64,000 bases of DNA, taken from assembly GCA_025934775.1 (NCBI GenBank), contig JAICWO010000014.1, positions 78,213 through 142,212 of the forward strand, read 5' to 3'. Below are positions 8,961 through 19,117 of the stretch, one piece after another (position 1 is the first letter of the stretch; each line of letters begins with the position of its first letter). Source of the stretch: Gemmatimonadaceae bacterium. Its GTDB lineage: Bacteria > Gemmatimonadota > Gemmatimonadetes > Gemmatimonadales > Gemmatimonadaceae. Both the position numbers and the translations under genes were made by a program. The notes below the pieces were generated by a model. That model saw only the letters and a program-made list of their open reading frames with translations. It was not told the DNA's origin and did not search any database.

Positions 8961-10799
8961 GTGCTGCAACAGATGCGGGGCCTTGCGAAGTACATCTGGG
9001 TGCTCGTCGCCCTGTTCTTCGTCGGCGGCTTCCTCCTGTACCAAACGTCCGGCCTCCTTGGTCGTACCCCGATCACCCCGACGACGGCTGTCGCGGTCGT
9101 GAACGGCCATGAAATCCTGTATCAGACCTACATGAATCGGGTCCAGCAGGAGATTCAATCCGAGCAACAGCAACAGGGTCGCACGCTGACCGAAGACGAC
9201 AATCGGCGGATCGAGAACACCGTCTTCGATCAGATGGTGAACGACATTCTGCTGCAGGACGAGTACAAGAAGCGCGGCATCATCGTGACCGACGACGAGG
9301 TGCGGGAATTCGCGCGCTATGCGCCGCCGCCCTGGATCACGAGCGCTCCAGAGCTGCAGACCGACGGCAAGTTCGATCCTGAGAAATACCAGCGCCTCCT
9401 CACGAGCGCACAGGCCCGCGAGAGCGGGCTGCTGGTCTCCCTGGAGCAGTACTATCGCTCCGAGGTCCCGCGCGAGAAGCTGTTCGACGAAATCGCATCG
9501 GGCGTGTACGTGACCGACGCGGAGCTGTGGCGCGCTTGGCGCGACCAGCACGACAGCGCGCAGGTGAGCTACGTGGCATGGCTCCCCGGTGCGCCCGACG
9601 CGAACGCGATCAAGGCGGTGTCCGACGCCGACGCGCGGGCCTACTTCGAGAAGCACAAGACCGAGTTCCAGGGACCCGGTCGCGCGTCGCTCTCGCTCGT
9701 CGTCATTCGGCGAGTCATCACCGCCGCCGATTCCGTCGCCGCGAAGGCGCACACGCAGGCGCTCCGCGACTCCATCGCGAGCGGGCAGGTCAAGTTCGAG
9801 GACGCGGCGAAGGCCGAGTCGGCGGACACCGCATCCGGCACGAATGGCGGACATCTCGGCAAGCAGCCCGCATCGACCTACGTCCCCGAGTTCGCCAAGG
9901 CGGCCGAGGCGCTCAAGGTCGGTGAGATCTCGCAGCCGGTGCTCTCGCCATTCGGCTACCACATCATTCGACTCGACAGCAAGAGCGGCGACACCCTCGG
10001 GCTGCACCACATCCTGATCAAGATTCAGGCGAGCGACACCGCGACTGCTCGCACAGACAAGGAGGCCGACGACGTCTCAAAGGTCGCGGCGCAGAGCGAA
10101 GAGGGCGCGAAGCTCGACACGGCGGCGAAGAAGTTCGGTCTGCCGGTCAGCCGCATCACGGTGTTCGAGGACGAGCCGGCGAATCTCAACGGCCAGCCGG
10201 TTCCCAGCGTGAGCGCATGGGCGTTCGGCGGTGCAAAGCCGGGCGAGACGAGCGACCTGTACGACGACGACAACGGCTACTATCTGGCGCGGCTCGATTC
10301 GATTCGCCAGGGCGGCGAGCCGACGTATGAGAATGTGCAAGACGCCGTCAAGGCGCGCGTTGCCGTGATCAAGACGATCGACGACAAGCTGATGCCTCAG
10401 GCGCAGAAGTTCGCGTCCATGGCCGCCACGAGCGGCATGGAGGCCGCCGCGCAGCAGTTCGGCGCGCACGTGCAGCAGACCGGCATGTTCGCTCGCACAT
10501 CGATCGTGCCCGGCCTGGGGCAGTTCTCGGAGCCGGTCGGCGCCGCGTTCGGTCTGCCGGTCGGCGCGGTGAGTCTGCCGATCAAAGCGGCGGATGGGGT
10601 GTTCGTGATCCGCACGGACAAGCGCGTCGTCGCCGACAGCACGACGTGGGCGGCTCAGAAGGAAGCGCAGCGCTCCGCGCGACTGCAGCAGCTCCGCACG
10701 CAGCGCGTGCAGATGTTCATGCAGGATCTCCGAAATTCGGCCAAGATCGACGACCGCCGAAAGGCGATCAACGCGCAGACGCGTCGCCAGTCAACGTGA
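8961..10799 (+). CDS. ppiD: PpiD/SurA-like periplasmic peptidyl-prolyl isomerase, membrane anchored
   Basis: 612-residue chaperone-isomerase for exported proteins. One N-terminal membrane helix (about 10-30, KYIWVLVALFFVGGFLLY) is followed by a SurA-N-like helical domain (about 45-190) containing VNGHEILYQTYMNRVQQEI. A parvulin (PpiC) rotamase domain spans about 240-342 with GGHLGKQPASTYVPEFAKAA and PFGYHIIRLDS. A second, weaker rotamase-like segment and a helical tail follow. The start is a GTG at 8961; an ATG four codons in (8973) is equally possible. It is the only gene of its transcript and ends 20 bases before a strong terminator. Gene symbol by domain layout, not proven orthology. Confidence 0.88.
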   Translation: MLQQMRGLAKYIWVLVALFFVGGFLLYQTSGLLGRTPITPTTAVAVVNGHEILYQTYMNRVQQEIQSEQQQQGRTLTEDDNRRIENTVFDQMVNDILLQDEYKKRGIIVTDDEVREFARYAPPPWITSAPELQTDGKFDPEKYQRLLTSAQARESGLLVSLEQYYRSEVPREKLFDEIASGVYVTDAELWRAWRDQHDSAQVSYVAWLPGAPDANAIKAVSDADARAYFEKHKTEFQGPGRASLSLVVIRRVITAADSVAAKAHTQALRDSIASGQVKFEDAAKAESADTASGTNGGHLGKQPASTYVPEFAKAAEALKVGEISQPVLSPFGYHIIRLDSKSGDTLGLHHILIKIQASDTATARTDKEADDVSKVAAQSEEGAKLDTAAKKFGLPVSRITVFEDEPANLNGQPVPSVSAWAFGGAKPGETSDLYDDDNGYYLARLDSIRQGGEPTYENVQDAVKARVAVIKTIDDKLMPQAQKFASMAATSGMEAAAQQFGAHVQQTGMFARTSIVPGLGQFSEPVGAAFGLPVGAVSLPIKAADGVFVIRTDKRVVADSTTWAAQKEAQRSARLQQLRTQRVQMFMQDLRNSAKIDDRRKAINAQTRRQST

Positions 10800-10818
10800 T
10801 CGGCGACCATTGAATCAG

Positions 10819-10858
10819 AAAACGAAAGCGCGGGCCATTTGGCCCGCGCTTTCGTTTT
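10819..10858. terminator. Bidirectional hairpin terminator between the PpiD-like gene and tatA
   Basis: Perfect 18-base-pair stem (10819-10836 with 10841-10858), loop ATTT. The stem starts with AAAA and ends with TTTT, so transcripts from either side end in a U run. It lies between two convergent genes, 19 bases after one stop and 34 bases after the other. Confidence 0.92.
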
Positions 10859-10892
10859 GTCGTCTCTCGTGTGCTGGCGGGTCGAACCCGGA

Positions 10893-11165
10893 TCAGATCA
10901 AGCGCTTTGGCTCGCTGCGCGACGGCTCCGAGTCCTGACGACGCGCCGCGGCCGGCTCGCCCGGCGGAAGGCGATCGATGCTCGCCGCGGCGTCACGAAT
11001 CGGCTCGCGAATCTCGCGCTCCGCGTCGTTGATGTTCCGCTTGAACTCGCGAATGCCCTTCCCGATCGACGCGCCGATCTCCGGCACACGCCGAGCGCCG
11101 AAGAGCACGAGCACGATGACCAGGATGATCATCAGCTCGCCGAATCCCAGATTCCCGATACCCAT
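10893..11165 (-). CDS. tatA: Sec-independent translocase subunit TatA/TatE
   Basis: Small membrane subunit that forms the Tat export pore. The 90 residues show the standard plan: a short N-terminus, one membrane helix (GELMIILVIVLVLFGARRVP, about 9-28), the FG-ARRVPE hinge, an amphipathic helix (IGKGIREFKRNINDAEREI) and a charged disordered tail rich in Ser, Arg and Pro. TatB is usually longer. The gene is last of the run that starts at 15080, before the shared terminator. tatC is elsewhere (24973-25764), so the Tat genes are split. Confidence 0.93.
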   Translation of the reverse strand: MGIGNLGFGELMIILVIVLVLFGARRVPEIGASIGKGIREFKRNINDAEREIREPIRDAAASIDRLPPGEPAAARRQDSEPSRSEPKRLI

Positions 11166-11174
11166 ATCTATCTC

Positions 11175-11459
11175 CTAGAAGAGCGAACGCGCGATGAGGT
11201 AGGCCACCAGCACACCGACAAGACTAAGTAAAGATACATCCAGTGCCACCGGCCCAATCGAAAACTTTATCAGCACCAAATCGATGCTGAGGGGCCCAAG
11301 GGACGGCGTCACGCCTGCCGTGAGAAACTGCTTCGCCGCGCCGCCCGGGAACAGAATTCTGGCGGCCTGCTGCATGGCCCCGCCGGCGATGAACCCGACG
11401 GCGAGCACCAAGGCATGAAACCCCGGCCGATGCTTGGATGATCCGCGTGGAGGTGCCAT
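11175..11459 (-). CDS. Small membrane protein, DUF4321-like
   Basis: 94 residues, function unknown. A basic N-terminus (about 1-12) is followed by a hydrophobic segment with small residues (ALVLAVGFIAGGAMQQAARI), a loop, and a second hydrophobic segment at the C-terminus (VSLLSLVGVLVAYLIARSLF). The two-helix plan with GPLSIDLVLIKFSIGPVALD between them is what I recall for DUF4321 proteins, but I could not test this by a search. It starts one base after the polyprenyl synthase stop and ends 9 bases before tatA. Confidence 0.7.
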   Translation of the reverse strand: MAPPRGSSKHRPGFHALVLAVGFIAGGAMQQAARILFPGGAAKQFLTAGVTPSLGPLSIDLVLIKFSIGPVALDVSLLSLVGVLVAYLIARSLF

Positions 11460-11460
11460 T

Positions 11461-12468
11461 TCAGGACCGCCGGTCCATGACGTAAGCGATCGAGTCCGTC
11501 AATGCCGACCGGACGGGACTTTCAGGTAAGACGCTCAACGCCTGCTCCGCGTCATGAGCAAACTGTTCACCGCGCCGCCGCGCGTACTCGATACCGCCCG
11601 CGTCCGCCACGATCGAGATCACGTCGGCGATCAGCTCGTCCGCCGGCGCTTCGTCGGCGAACAGCTGCTCGATACGTTCGCGGCTGCCCTTCGACACATT
11701 GGGCAGCGCCCCGATGAGCGGCAGCGTGACCTTGTGCTCCTTCAGGTCGAGCCCGCCTGGTTTTCCGGTGACCGCTTCGTTCTCCGTGTAATCGAGGATG
11801 TCGTCCGCAATCTGGAACGCCATGCCCAACCGATCACCATAACGCGCCATCGCGTCTCGATATTCCGCGGCCCCGCACAGCGCGCCGCTCTCGCACGCGG
11901 CCGCCATCAGCGACGCCGTCTTGTTGCGAATCAGTTGATAGTACTCGTCCTCGCCGAAGCGCAACGCGTCCACTGCCGCGAGCTGGCGCATCTCGCCAAT
12001 CGTGAGCTCGTTGGCGACGTCGGTGATGATCTTCATGATCGCGAGATCGCCCATGTCGACGAGCCCGATCAACGCGCGCGAGTACAGGAAGTCGCCCATG
12101 ATCACCGAGATCTGGTGACTGAAGAGCGAGTTCACCGTGGGCAATCCGCGGCGCAGAACGGAGTGGTCGACGGAGTCGTCGTGCACGAGCGTCGCGAGGT
12201 GCATCAACTCGACCACGGCCCCGAGGCGAATCGACCGTGCTTCCGGACGGTCGAGCACCGCACTGGCGAGCAGCGCCAGCGTCGGCCGAAACATCTTGCC
12301 GCGCATGAGCAAGAGATGACTGCTCACCGATTGAATCAGCGGCAGATCGTCCGTGACGAGGCGTTCGATTTCACTTCCCACGTCCTCGAGGCGCGCGGCG
12401 ACCGGCCCCTGAATGTCGCGCAGCGCTGCCGTCGCGGGCACGCGCGCACGCGTCGCGATGCCGCTCAT
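11461..12468 (-). CDS. ispB: Polyprenyl diphosphate synthase
   Basis: Trans-isoprenyl chain elongation, making the prenyl tail of menaquinone or ubiquinone. The length of 335 residues is normal. The first Asp-rich motif is DDSVD (97-101) in LVHDDSVDHSVLRRGLPTVN, with an Arg-Arg-Gly after it, and the second is DDILD (222-226) in FQIADDILDYTEN. GKMFRPTLALL near residue 57 matches the substrate-binding GK-xRP region. It overlaps the upstream TPR gene by 4 bases (ATGA). Chain length cannot be read from this; octaprenyl, heptaprenyl or solanesyl are all possible, and the symbol is a family label. Confidence 0.92.
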   Translation of the reverse strand: MSGIATRARVPATAALRDIQGPVAARLEDVGSEIERLVTDDLPLIQSVSSHLLLMRGKMFRPTLALLASAVLDRPEARSIRLGAVVELMHLATLVHDDSVDHSVLRRGLPTVNSLFSHQISVIMGDFLYSRALIGLVDMGDLAIMKIITDVANELTIGEMRQLAAVDALRFGEDEYYQLIRNKTASLMAAACESGALCGAAEYRDAMARYGDRLGMAFQIADDILDYTENEAVTGKPGGLDLKEHKVTLPLIGALPNVSKGSRERIEQLFADEAPADELIADVISIVADAGGIEYARRRGEQFAHDAEQALSVLPESPVRSALTDSIAYVMDRRS

Positions 12469-15080
12469 CGCGCCGCTCGTTCGAGCTCGGTCATTCGCTC
12501 GGCGATGTCTCTGAATTGGATGTCGATCACGAACACGCGCTGATAGTACGCAAGCGCATCATCCCCATTGCCCTGCTCCTCGGCGGAGCGGCCGAGCAGA
12601 TACAACACGCCCACGAGTTGATCCTCGCTCGCCCGCTCGCTCAGCGCCCGCGAGAGAATGGACGACGCGAGCTTGAATTGGCCCTTGTCCATGAAACACT
12701 GGCCAAGCGCCTCGTACGTAGGCAAGCGATTGGTCGGACTGCCGAGCGCTTTCTGAAATTCCGCGATGGCCTCGTCGAGGAGCCCCATCTCCTTGTACGC
12801 GATCGCCAGATCGTAGTGACTCTGGTAGTCCTCGGGATCGACGTTCTCGGCGACGCCTTGCTTGAATTTGCGGAGCATGTCCGCGAAGTCGGCTTCCTCG
12901 TCGCCGCTCGGCTCCTGTTCGGCGACGACCATGCGGGTGTCCTTCGGGCCGTCGTCGTCGCGCAGCCAATCGCCCAAGTTCACGAAGTCGGCCGCCGGCT
13001 GCGGTGCGCGGACGGGTTCCGGCGGCGCTTGAATACTCATGGTGCGCCGGGCGCCCGAGGCTCGCGGCGGCGGAGGGGGTTCGGGCTCCGGAACGACGAT
13101 CGTCTCGAGCGCGGCCTGTGCGCGCAGCTCGTCGGGCGCGAGATCCAGCACGCGCTGATACACCGTGCGCGCCTTGTCCGGCTGGTCGGAGCGCAGAAGC
13201 GCATCGGCGAGCGCGAGATAGGCCTCGATCAGGCGGCCGCGGTCGTTCGTCCGAAAGGCGTACTCGACGCGCTTCTGGTGGTGCTTGACCTGCTCGGGCT
13301 CGAGACGCGCGATCTCCTCGGCGAGCGACGACGCGAGCTCGAGATCGCCGGAGTGCTCGGCCCCCGCCATCGCTGTTTCGAGTTCTTGAATACCACTTTC
13401 GCGCTCGCCCGCCTCGAGCATCGCCTCGGCGAGCTCGCGGCGCAGGCTCCAATTCTCCGGCTCGCCCTCGACGCTCGCCTTGAGGATCTCCATCGATTGG
13501 ACGGCGACCATCGTCGAGCGGCGCGCGACCGACGGCGTTGGAACGACGATCGGCTCGTCGTCCGCCAAGAGGCTCTCGGCGTTGAGATCGACCAGCTCCT
13601 CTCCCGCTGATGGCTCGAGCGATTCGTCGCTCACGAGCTCGAGGTCCTCGTCGAGCGAGAGCTCCTCGAGCGGACGCGAGACGCGCGGCGTCGGCGCGGG
13701 CGCCGCCGGAATGTCGAGATCCATCAGCGGCAGGCCGTCGAGCACCGCGTTCGAGCTGGCGGGCGTCGGCGTCGCGGATCGCGGCGGGGTGTGAGGCGGA
13801 GCAGCCGGCGTCGGCGGCGTCGTGAGATCCGACGTCGCGAACTCGATCGAGACCCGTCGATCCGGCCGCGGTTCTTCGGGCTCGGGCACGATCAGCTCGA
13901 GATCGCCGCTGCCGCCGGTGGACTCCTCGTCCTCGTTCTCGTCCTCGTTCTGGCTTTCGTCCTCGTCCCGCATCGCGTGTGTCGGCTGCGACGAGCGGTG
14001 CACGGGCTCGGACGGTTCATCGACGAGCGACGTCGGTTGGATGTCGAGCAGCGAGCTGGATGGCGTCTGCCGAATCAGATCGTCGTCCGCGAGCCGCGTC
14101 GACTCGAGGCCGAGCAGCGACTCGGACGGCGTCTTCTCGAACAGCACCGCGTCGTCGTTCACGCGCGTGATGCCGGTGATCGGCGTGGCACCGTTGGGCG
14201 TTTCGCGCAGCGGCTCGTCGATCGAGGGCCGGATCGCCGCGCCGTGCTCGATCTCACTCGACGCGGCGGGCGCGATCGGAGGCGCCACTGGCGGAGCTAC
14301 TGGCGGAGCTACTGGCGGAGCGACTGGCGCGGGCGGAGTAGGCGGTGCGGGCGGCGGTGGTACCGGCATCGACACGCTTGCGCGCGACGAAGGCGTTGGC
14401 GCGTCGAGATCGAGGAAAATCAGGTCACTGGCGCTGCTCTTCTGCGTTCCGCCGCCCGAGCGCGGCTCGACCGCCGGATCGATCGCGCGCATGCGATCGG
14501 CCGTGGCCGCCGCTTCGGCCGCGCGGCCCTCGGCATCGTAGCGCTCGTAGAGCGTTTGCAGCTGCTCGATCGCTTCGTTCTTCCGATTCGCTCGCGTGAG
14601 CTGGTCGGCCAGCATGAGGCGGATGTCGTCCTGATCCGGACAGAGATCCGCGAACTCCTTGAGCGCGCGAAAGGCTTCGTCGATCCGACCGGACTTCTGC
14701 ATCCGATCCGCGTACTCGAGAAAATTGACCTTCGCGTCGTTCTTGAAGCCCTTCTGCGCGCTGATGCGGCCGAGCTTGTAGTACACGCTCGCGCGCCCGG
14801 GCGAATGGCGCAGAATCTTGTTGCAGAGCGCGATCGCGTTGTTGAAGAAGCCGGTGTCCGCGTACCGGTCGACCGCCTGCTCGTAGTAATCGACTGCGTC
14901 GGCAACGTTGCCCTGGCGGAGCATCAGGTCGCCAACACGATTGAACAGGCCGACGTCCAACTCGTCGGCGTGCTGGTCGAACGATTCCAGGAGCTTGACG
15001 TAGACAGCAATCGCCTTGTCGAACTGCTTCTTCAGCTCGAGCTCGGCCGCCTGCTTCTTCAGCTTCGCAACGTTCGACAT
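12465..15080 (-). CDS. Large TPR protein with proline-rich and acidic middle region
   Basis: 871 residues, function unknown. TPR units lie at the N-terminus (about 1-190: KKQFDKAIAVYVKLLESFDQ, GNVADAVDYYEQAVDRYAD, GRIDEAFRALKEFADLCPDQ). A long Pro/Ala/Ser/Glu-rich linker (about 210-500) carries a tandem APPV repeat. More TPRs fill 520-640 and 770-870 (YDLAIAYKEMGLLDEAIAEF, YEALGQCFMDKGQFKLASSI). There is no signal peptide. It heads a run of four genes with ispB (ATGA overlap), the DUF4321-like gene and tatA. Its organisation is close to the 697-residue TPR protein at 6672-8765; both may be scaffolds specific to this group. Confidence 0.85.
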   Translation of the reverse strand: MSNVAKLKKQAAELELKKQFDKAIAVYVKLLESFDQHADELDVGLFNRVGDLMLRQGNVADAVDYYEQAVDRYADTGFFNNAIALCNKILRHSPGRASVYYKLGRISAQKGFKNDAKVNFLEYADRMQKSGRIDEAFRALKEFADLCPDQDDIRLMLADQLTRANRKNEAIEQLQTLYERYDAEGRAAEAAATADRMRAIDPAVEPRSGGGTQKSSASDLIFLDLDAPTPSSRASVSMPVPPPPAPPTPPAPVAPPVAPPVAPPVAPPIAPAASSEIEHGAAIRPSIDEPLRETPNGATPITGITRVNDDAVLFEKTPSESLLGLESTRLADDDLIRQTPSSSLLDIQPTSLVDEPSEPVHRSSQPTHAMRDEDESQNEDENEDEESTGGSGDLELIVPEPEEPRPDRRVSIEFATSDLTTPPTPAAPPHTPPRSATPTPASSNAVLDGLPLMDLDIPAAPAPTPRVSRPLEELSLDEDLELVSDESLEPSAGEELVDLNAESLLADDEPIVVPTPSVARRSTMVAVQSMEILKASVEGEPENWSLRRELAEAMLEAGERESGIQELETAMAGAEHSGDLELASSLAEEIARLEPEQVKHHQKRVEYAFRTNDRGRLIEAYLALADALLRSDQPDKARTVYQRVLDLAPDELRAQAALETIVVPEPEPPPPPRASGARRTMSIQAPPEPVRAPQPAADFVNLGDWLRDDDGPKDTRMVVAEQEPSGDEEADFADMLRKFKQGVAENVDPEDYQSHYDLAIAYKEMGLLDEAIAEFQKALGSPTNRLPTYEALGQCFMDKGQFKLASSILSRALSERASEDQLVGVLYLLGRSAEEQGNGDDALAYYQRVFVIDIQFRDIAERMTELERAAR
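14287..14322 (-). repeat. Tandem 12-base coding repeat (3 units plus a degenerate one)
   Basis: ACTGGCGGAGCT repeats from 14287, 14299 and 14311 (the last base differs), followed by a degraded copy. On the minus strand they encode Ala-Pro-Pro-Val units in the linker of the large TPR protein. In frame. Confidence 0.85.
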
Positions 15081-15144
15081 CAGCGCCTGATGTGATGCGC
15101 GGGCGTGAAAAAATACTCCCGCGAACCAGGGGGAAAGTGGACGG

Positions 15145-16434
15145 TTAAGTTACCGCTAAGTCGCTCTGGTGACAAGTTTTGCCCCCCACGAACGTCGCCA
15201 CGCAGCGGTTGTCTCCGTACCAGTACGGCAACTCCCGAATATCGCCGATGTCGAAGAGCGCCAAATCGGCGGAGTAGCCTCTCGTGATCTGACCCACGCG
15301 GTCAGCGAGCGAAAGCGCTGCTGCCCCGTTGACCGTTGCCGCGACCACCGCCTCGGCGACGCTGAGCCTGAGCTGACTGACGCCGAGCGCCAGGATCAGC
15401 GGAAAGTTTGGTGTCGGCGAAGTGCCCGGGTTGAAGTCGGTCGCGAGCGCGAGCGGCACGGCGGCCTCGATGAGCCGCCGAGCCGGCGCATGCGCGGTCT
15501 TGCCGAGGAAGAGCATCGTGCCCGGCAGGACGGTGGCGACCGTATCAGCCGACGCGAGCGCGGCGATACCGTGATCGGAGACCGCCGCCAGATGATCGGC
15601 GGAGGTCGCGTTGAGCTGCGCCGCCAGCTCCGCACCGCCGGCCGACGACAGCTCGTCCGCGTGCATCTTGATTCCAAGTCCGGCATTGCGCGCGGCGGTC
15701 AGGATCTCGCGGCTCTCGTCCACGGTGTAGACGCCGGTCTCGCAGAACACGTCGGCGAAGCGCGCGAGGCCGCGCGCCGCGACTGCCGGGATCATCTCGT
15801 GCACCAGCGCATCGACGTACGCGCGACGCGACGCCGCCGATTCGCGGTGCTCGAGCGGAATCTCGTGCGCGCCGAGGAAGGTCGGCACGATGCGCACCGG
15901 GAGCTCGCGCGTCAGCCGCGCGATGACGCGCAGCGTCTTGAGCTCGTCGTCGAGGGTGAGGCCGTAGCCGGACTTCACCTCGATCGTCGTCGTGCCGAAC
16001 GCGGCGAGGCGCATGAGCCGCGGCCTCGCGAGCGCGATGAGTGTTTCCTCATCGAGCGCCCGGAGGTCGCGCACGGAGGAGTGGATGCCGCCGCCGCGCC
16101 GCGCGATCTCCATGTAATCGAGACCGGCGGCCCGCATCTCCTGCTCCTCGAAGCGCGGCCGGCCAAAGATGCCGTGCGTGTGCGAGTCGACGAGCCCGGG
16201 CGTGAGCACGCCGCCGCGGCAGTCGATCTCGCGTGCATCAGAGAACTGTGATCGGAGATCGGTGAGCGGCGCCACGTCCGCAACGCGGTTGTCGAGCACC
16301 GCCACGCCCACCCCGGTGCGCACGCCCGCGTCGCGCATCTCGGCGCCGCGCCGCGCGCGGCCGGGGCCGGCGCACGTCACCACTTGCGAGACGTTGGCGA
16401 AGATCGTCGCCGGCTCGATGTGACACTTGCTCAT
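15145..16434 (-). CDS. hutI: Imidazolonepropionase
   Basis: Third step of histidine degradation, opening 4-imidazolone-5-propionate to N-formimino-glutamate. The length of 429 residues is slightly above the usual ~410 because of the N-terminus. Metal-binding and family segments visible: PGLVDSHTHGIFGRPRFEE (His85, His87), TTTIEVKSGYGLTLDDELK, FLGAHEIP, HADELSSAGGAELA and ATDFNPGTSPTPN. It is the last of the hut genes, 18 bases after the radical SAM stop. With hutH and hutU it covers three of the four or five hut steps; no hutF or hutG is in view. Confidence 0.96.
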   Translation of the reverse strand: MSKCHIEPATIFANVSQVVTCAGPGRARRGAEMRDAGVRTGVGVAVLDNRVADVAPLTDLRSQFSDAREIDCRGGVLTPGLVDSHTHGIFGRPRFEEQEMRAAGLDYMEIARRGGGIHSSVRDLRALDEETLIALARPRLMRLAAFGTTTIEVKSGYGLTLDDELKTLRVIARLTRELPVRIVPTFLGAHEIPLEHRESAASRRAYVDALVHEMIPAVAARGLARFADVFCETGVYTVDESREILTAARNAGLGIKMHADELSSAGGAELAAQLNATSADHLAAVSDHGIAALASADTVATVLPGTMLFLGKTAHAPARRLIEAAVPLALATDFNPGTSPTPNFPLILALGVSQLRLSVAEAVVAATVNGAAALSLADRVGQITRGYSADLALFDIGDIRELPYWYGDNRCVATFVGGKTCHQSDLAVT

Positions 16435-16452
16435 GTCCAGGTCACCGGCGGC

Positions 16453-17423
16453 TCACGCCATCACGTCGCGAACGCGGGAGAGCCGCAGCGGCGCCTGCGC
16501 CTCGCCGCGGCACGCGTAGTAGCAGGCGTTGCAGTCGATCGGCGCGTACGCCTTGAAATCGCGCCAGTGAAAGTCGGTTGGAAAATCGGGACACCGCTTC
16601 ACGTAACCCATGGGATCGATGTGAATCGTCCGGATGCCCGAGCGGCAAGGCTCGCGCATCTCGCCCCGAATGTACCGCGGAATCTGCTCGAGATAATAGT
16701 CGGAGTTGGTGATGACGCCGCGCCGCCGGCGCTTGAACGCCAGCAGCTCGCGTACGAGCTCGTCGAGGCGGGCGAGATCCGCCTCGCGCAGCAGGTGCTC
16801 GGGGTTGCCGTTCTTCGCATCGGTGTACACGCTCAGGTTCAGCCCCACGCCGAGCGACTCGGCGTGCCGCACGACCGTCATGATGTGATCGACGTTGTCG
16901 TGCTTGATGACGGTGTTGAACCGAATGTTGTCGATGCCGAGAGCGCGGAGCGCCGGAATGGTGTCGAGAATTCGACGAGCGAGCCCCGGGATGCCGCGGG
17001 CGGCGTCATGCCGTTCGTCCAGATAATCCAGCGAGATGTTGAACTGATTCACGCCGGCTTCCCAGAGCGACCGGCCGCGCTCCGGCGTGAGCATGGCGCC
17101 GTGCGTGATGAGCGTGATGTACTTGAGCGCGATCGCGCCGTCGACCTCGGCGACGAGATCCTCGAGGTCGCGCCGCAGCGTCGGCTCACCGCCGGTGAAC
17201 GTGACGAGCATCGGGTTGAAGTAGCGCGCCGCGTCAGCGAAGCTTTTGAGCTCCGCGTCGCGCGCCGACGCTTCGGTTTTCCAGTAATCGCAGAAGCCGC
17301 AGCGCGCGTTGCAGCGCATCGTGACCTCGAAGTGCACGAGCACCGGACGGCGGCGCGCGGTGAGCCACGCGTACTTCCCGAGGAAGAGCGCGACGTGGTA
17401 CGGCTTGAAGCGGGCGCTCAGCA

Positions 17424-17424
<1 letters not shown>
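16453..17424 (-). CDS. Radical SAM protein with SPASM-like C-terminal cysteines, inside the hut operon
   Basis: 323 residues, reaction unknown. I start it at the GTG at 17424, which shares bases with the hutU stop (TAGTG). The same frame is open further upstream, but there it is only the shadow of hutU. The cluster-binding motif is C38-x3-C42-x2-C45 in TMRCNARCGFCDYWKTEA. The SAM-binding GGE is at 78-80 (VTFTGGEPTLRRDLED). A second Cys set is at 260, 278, 298, 301 and 305 (CRSG, RCPDFPTDF, DCNACYYACRGE), suggesting an auxiliary iron-sulfur cluster. No substrate-peptide gene is visible nearby. It lies between hutU and hutI, so it is co-transcribed with histidine degradation. It could equally be an unrelated biosynthetic enzyme that became inserted there. 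Confidence 0.85.
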
Positions 17425-19115
<1,691 letters not shown>

Positions 19116-19117
19116 CG

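Noticed and set aside
14281..14340. Short repeats that resemble a CRISPR-like or VNTR locus
   Set aside because: The units are 12 bases, contiguous and in frame, encoding Ala-Pro-Pro-Val. There are no spacers and no cas genes.
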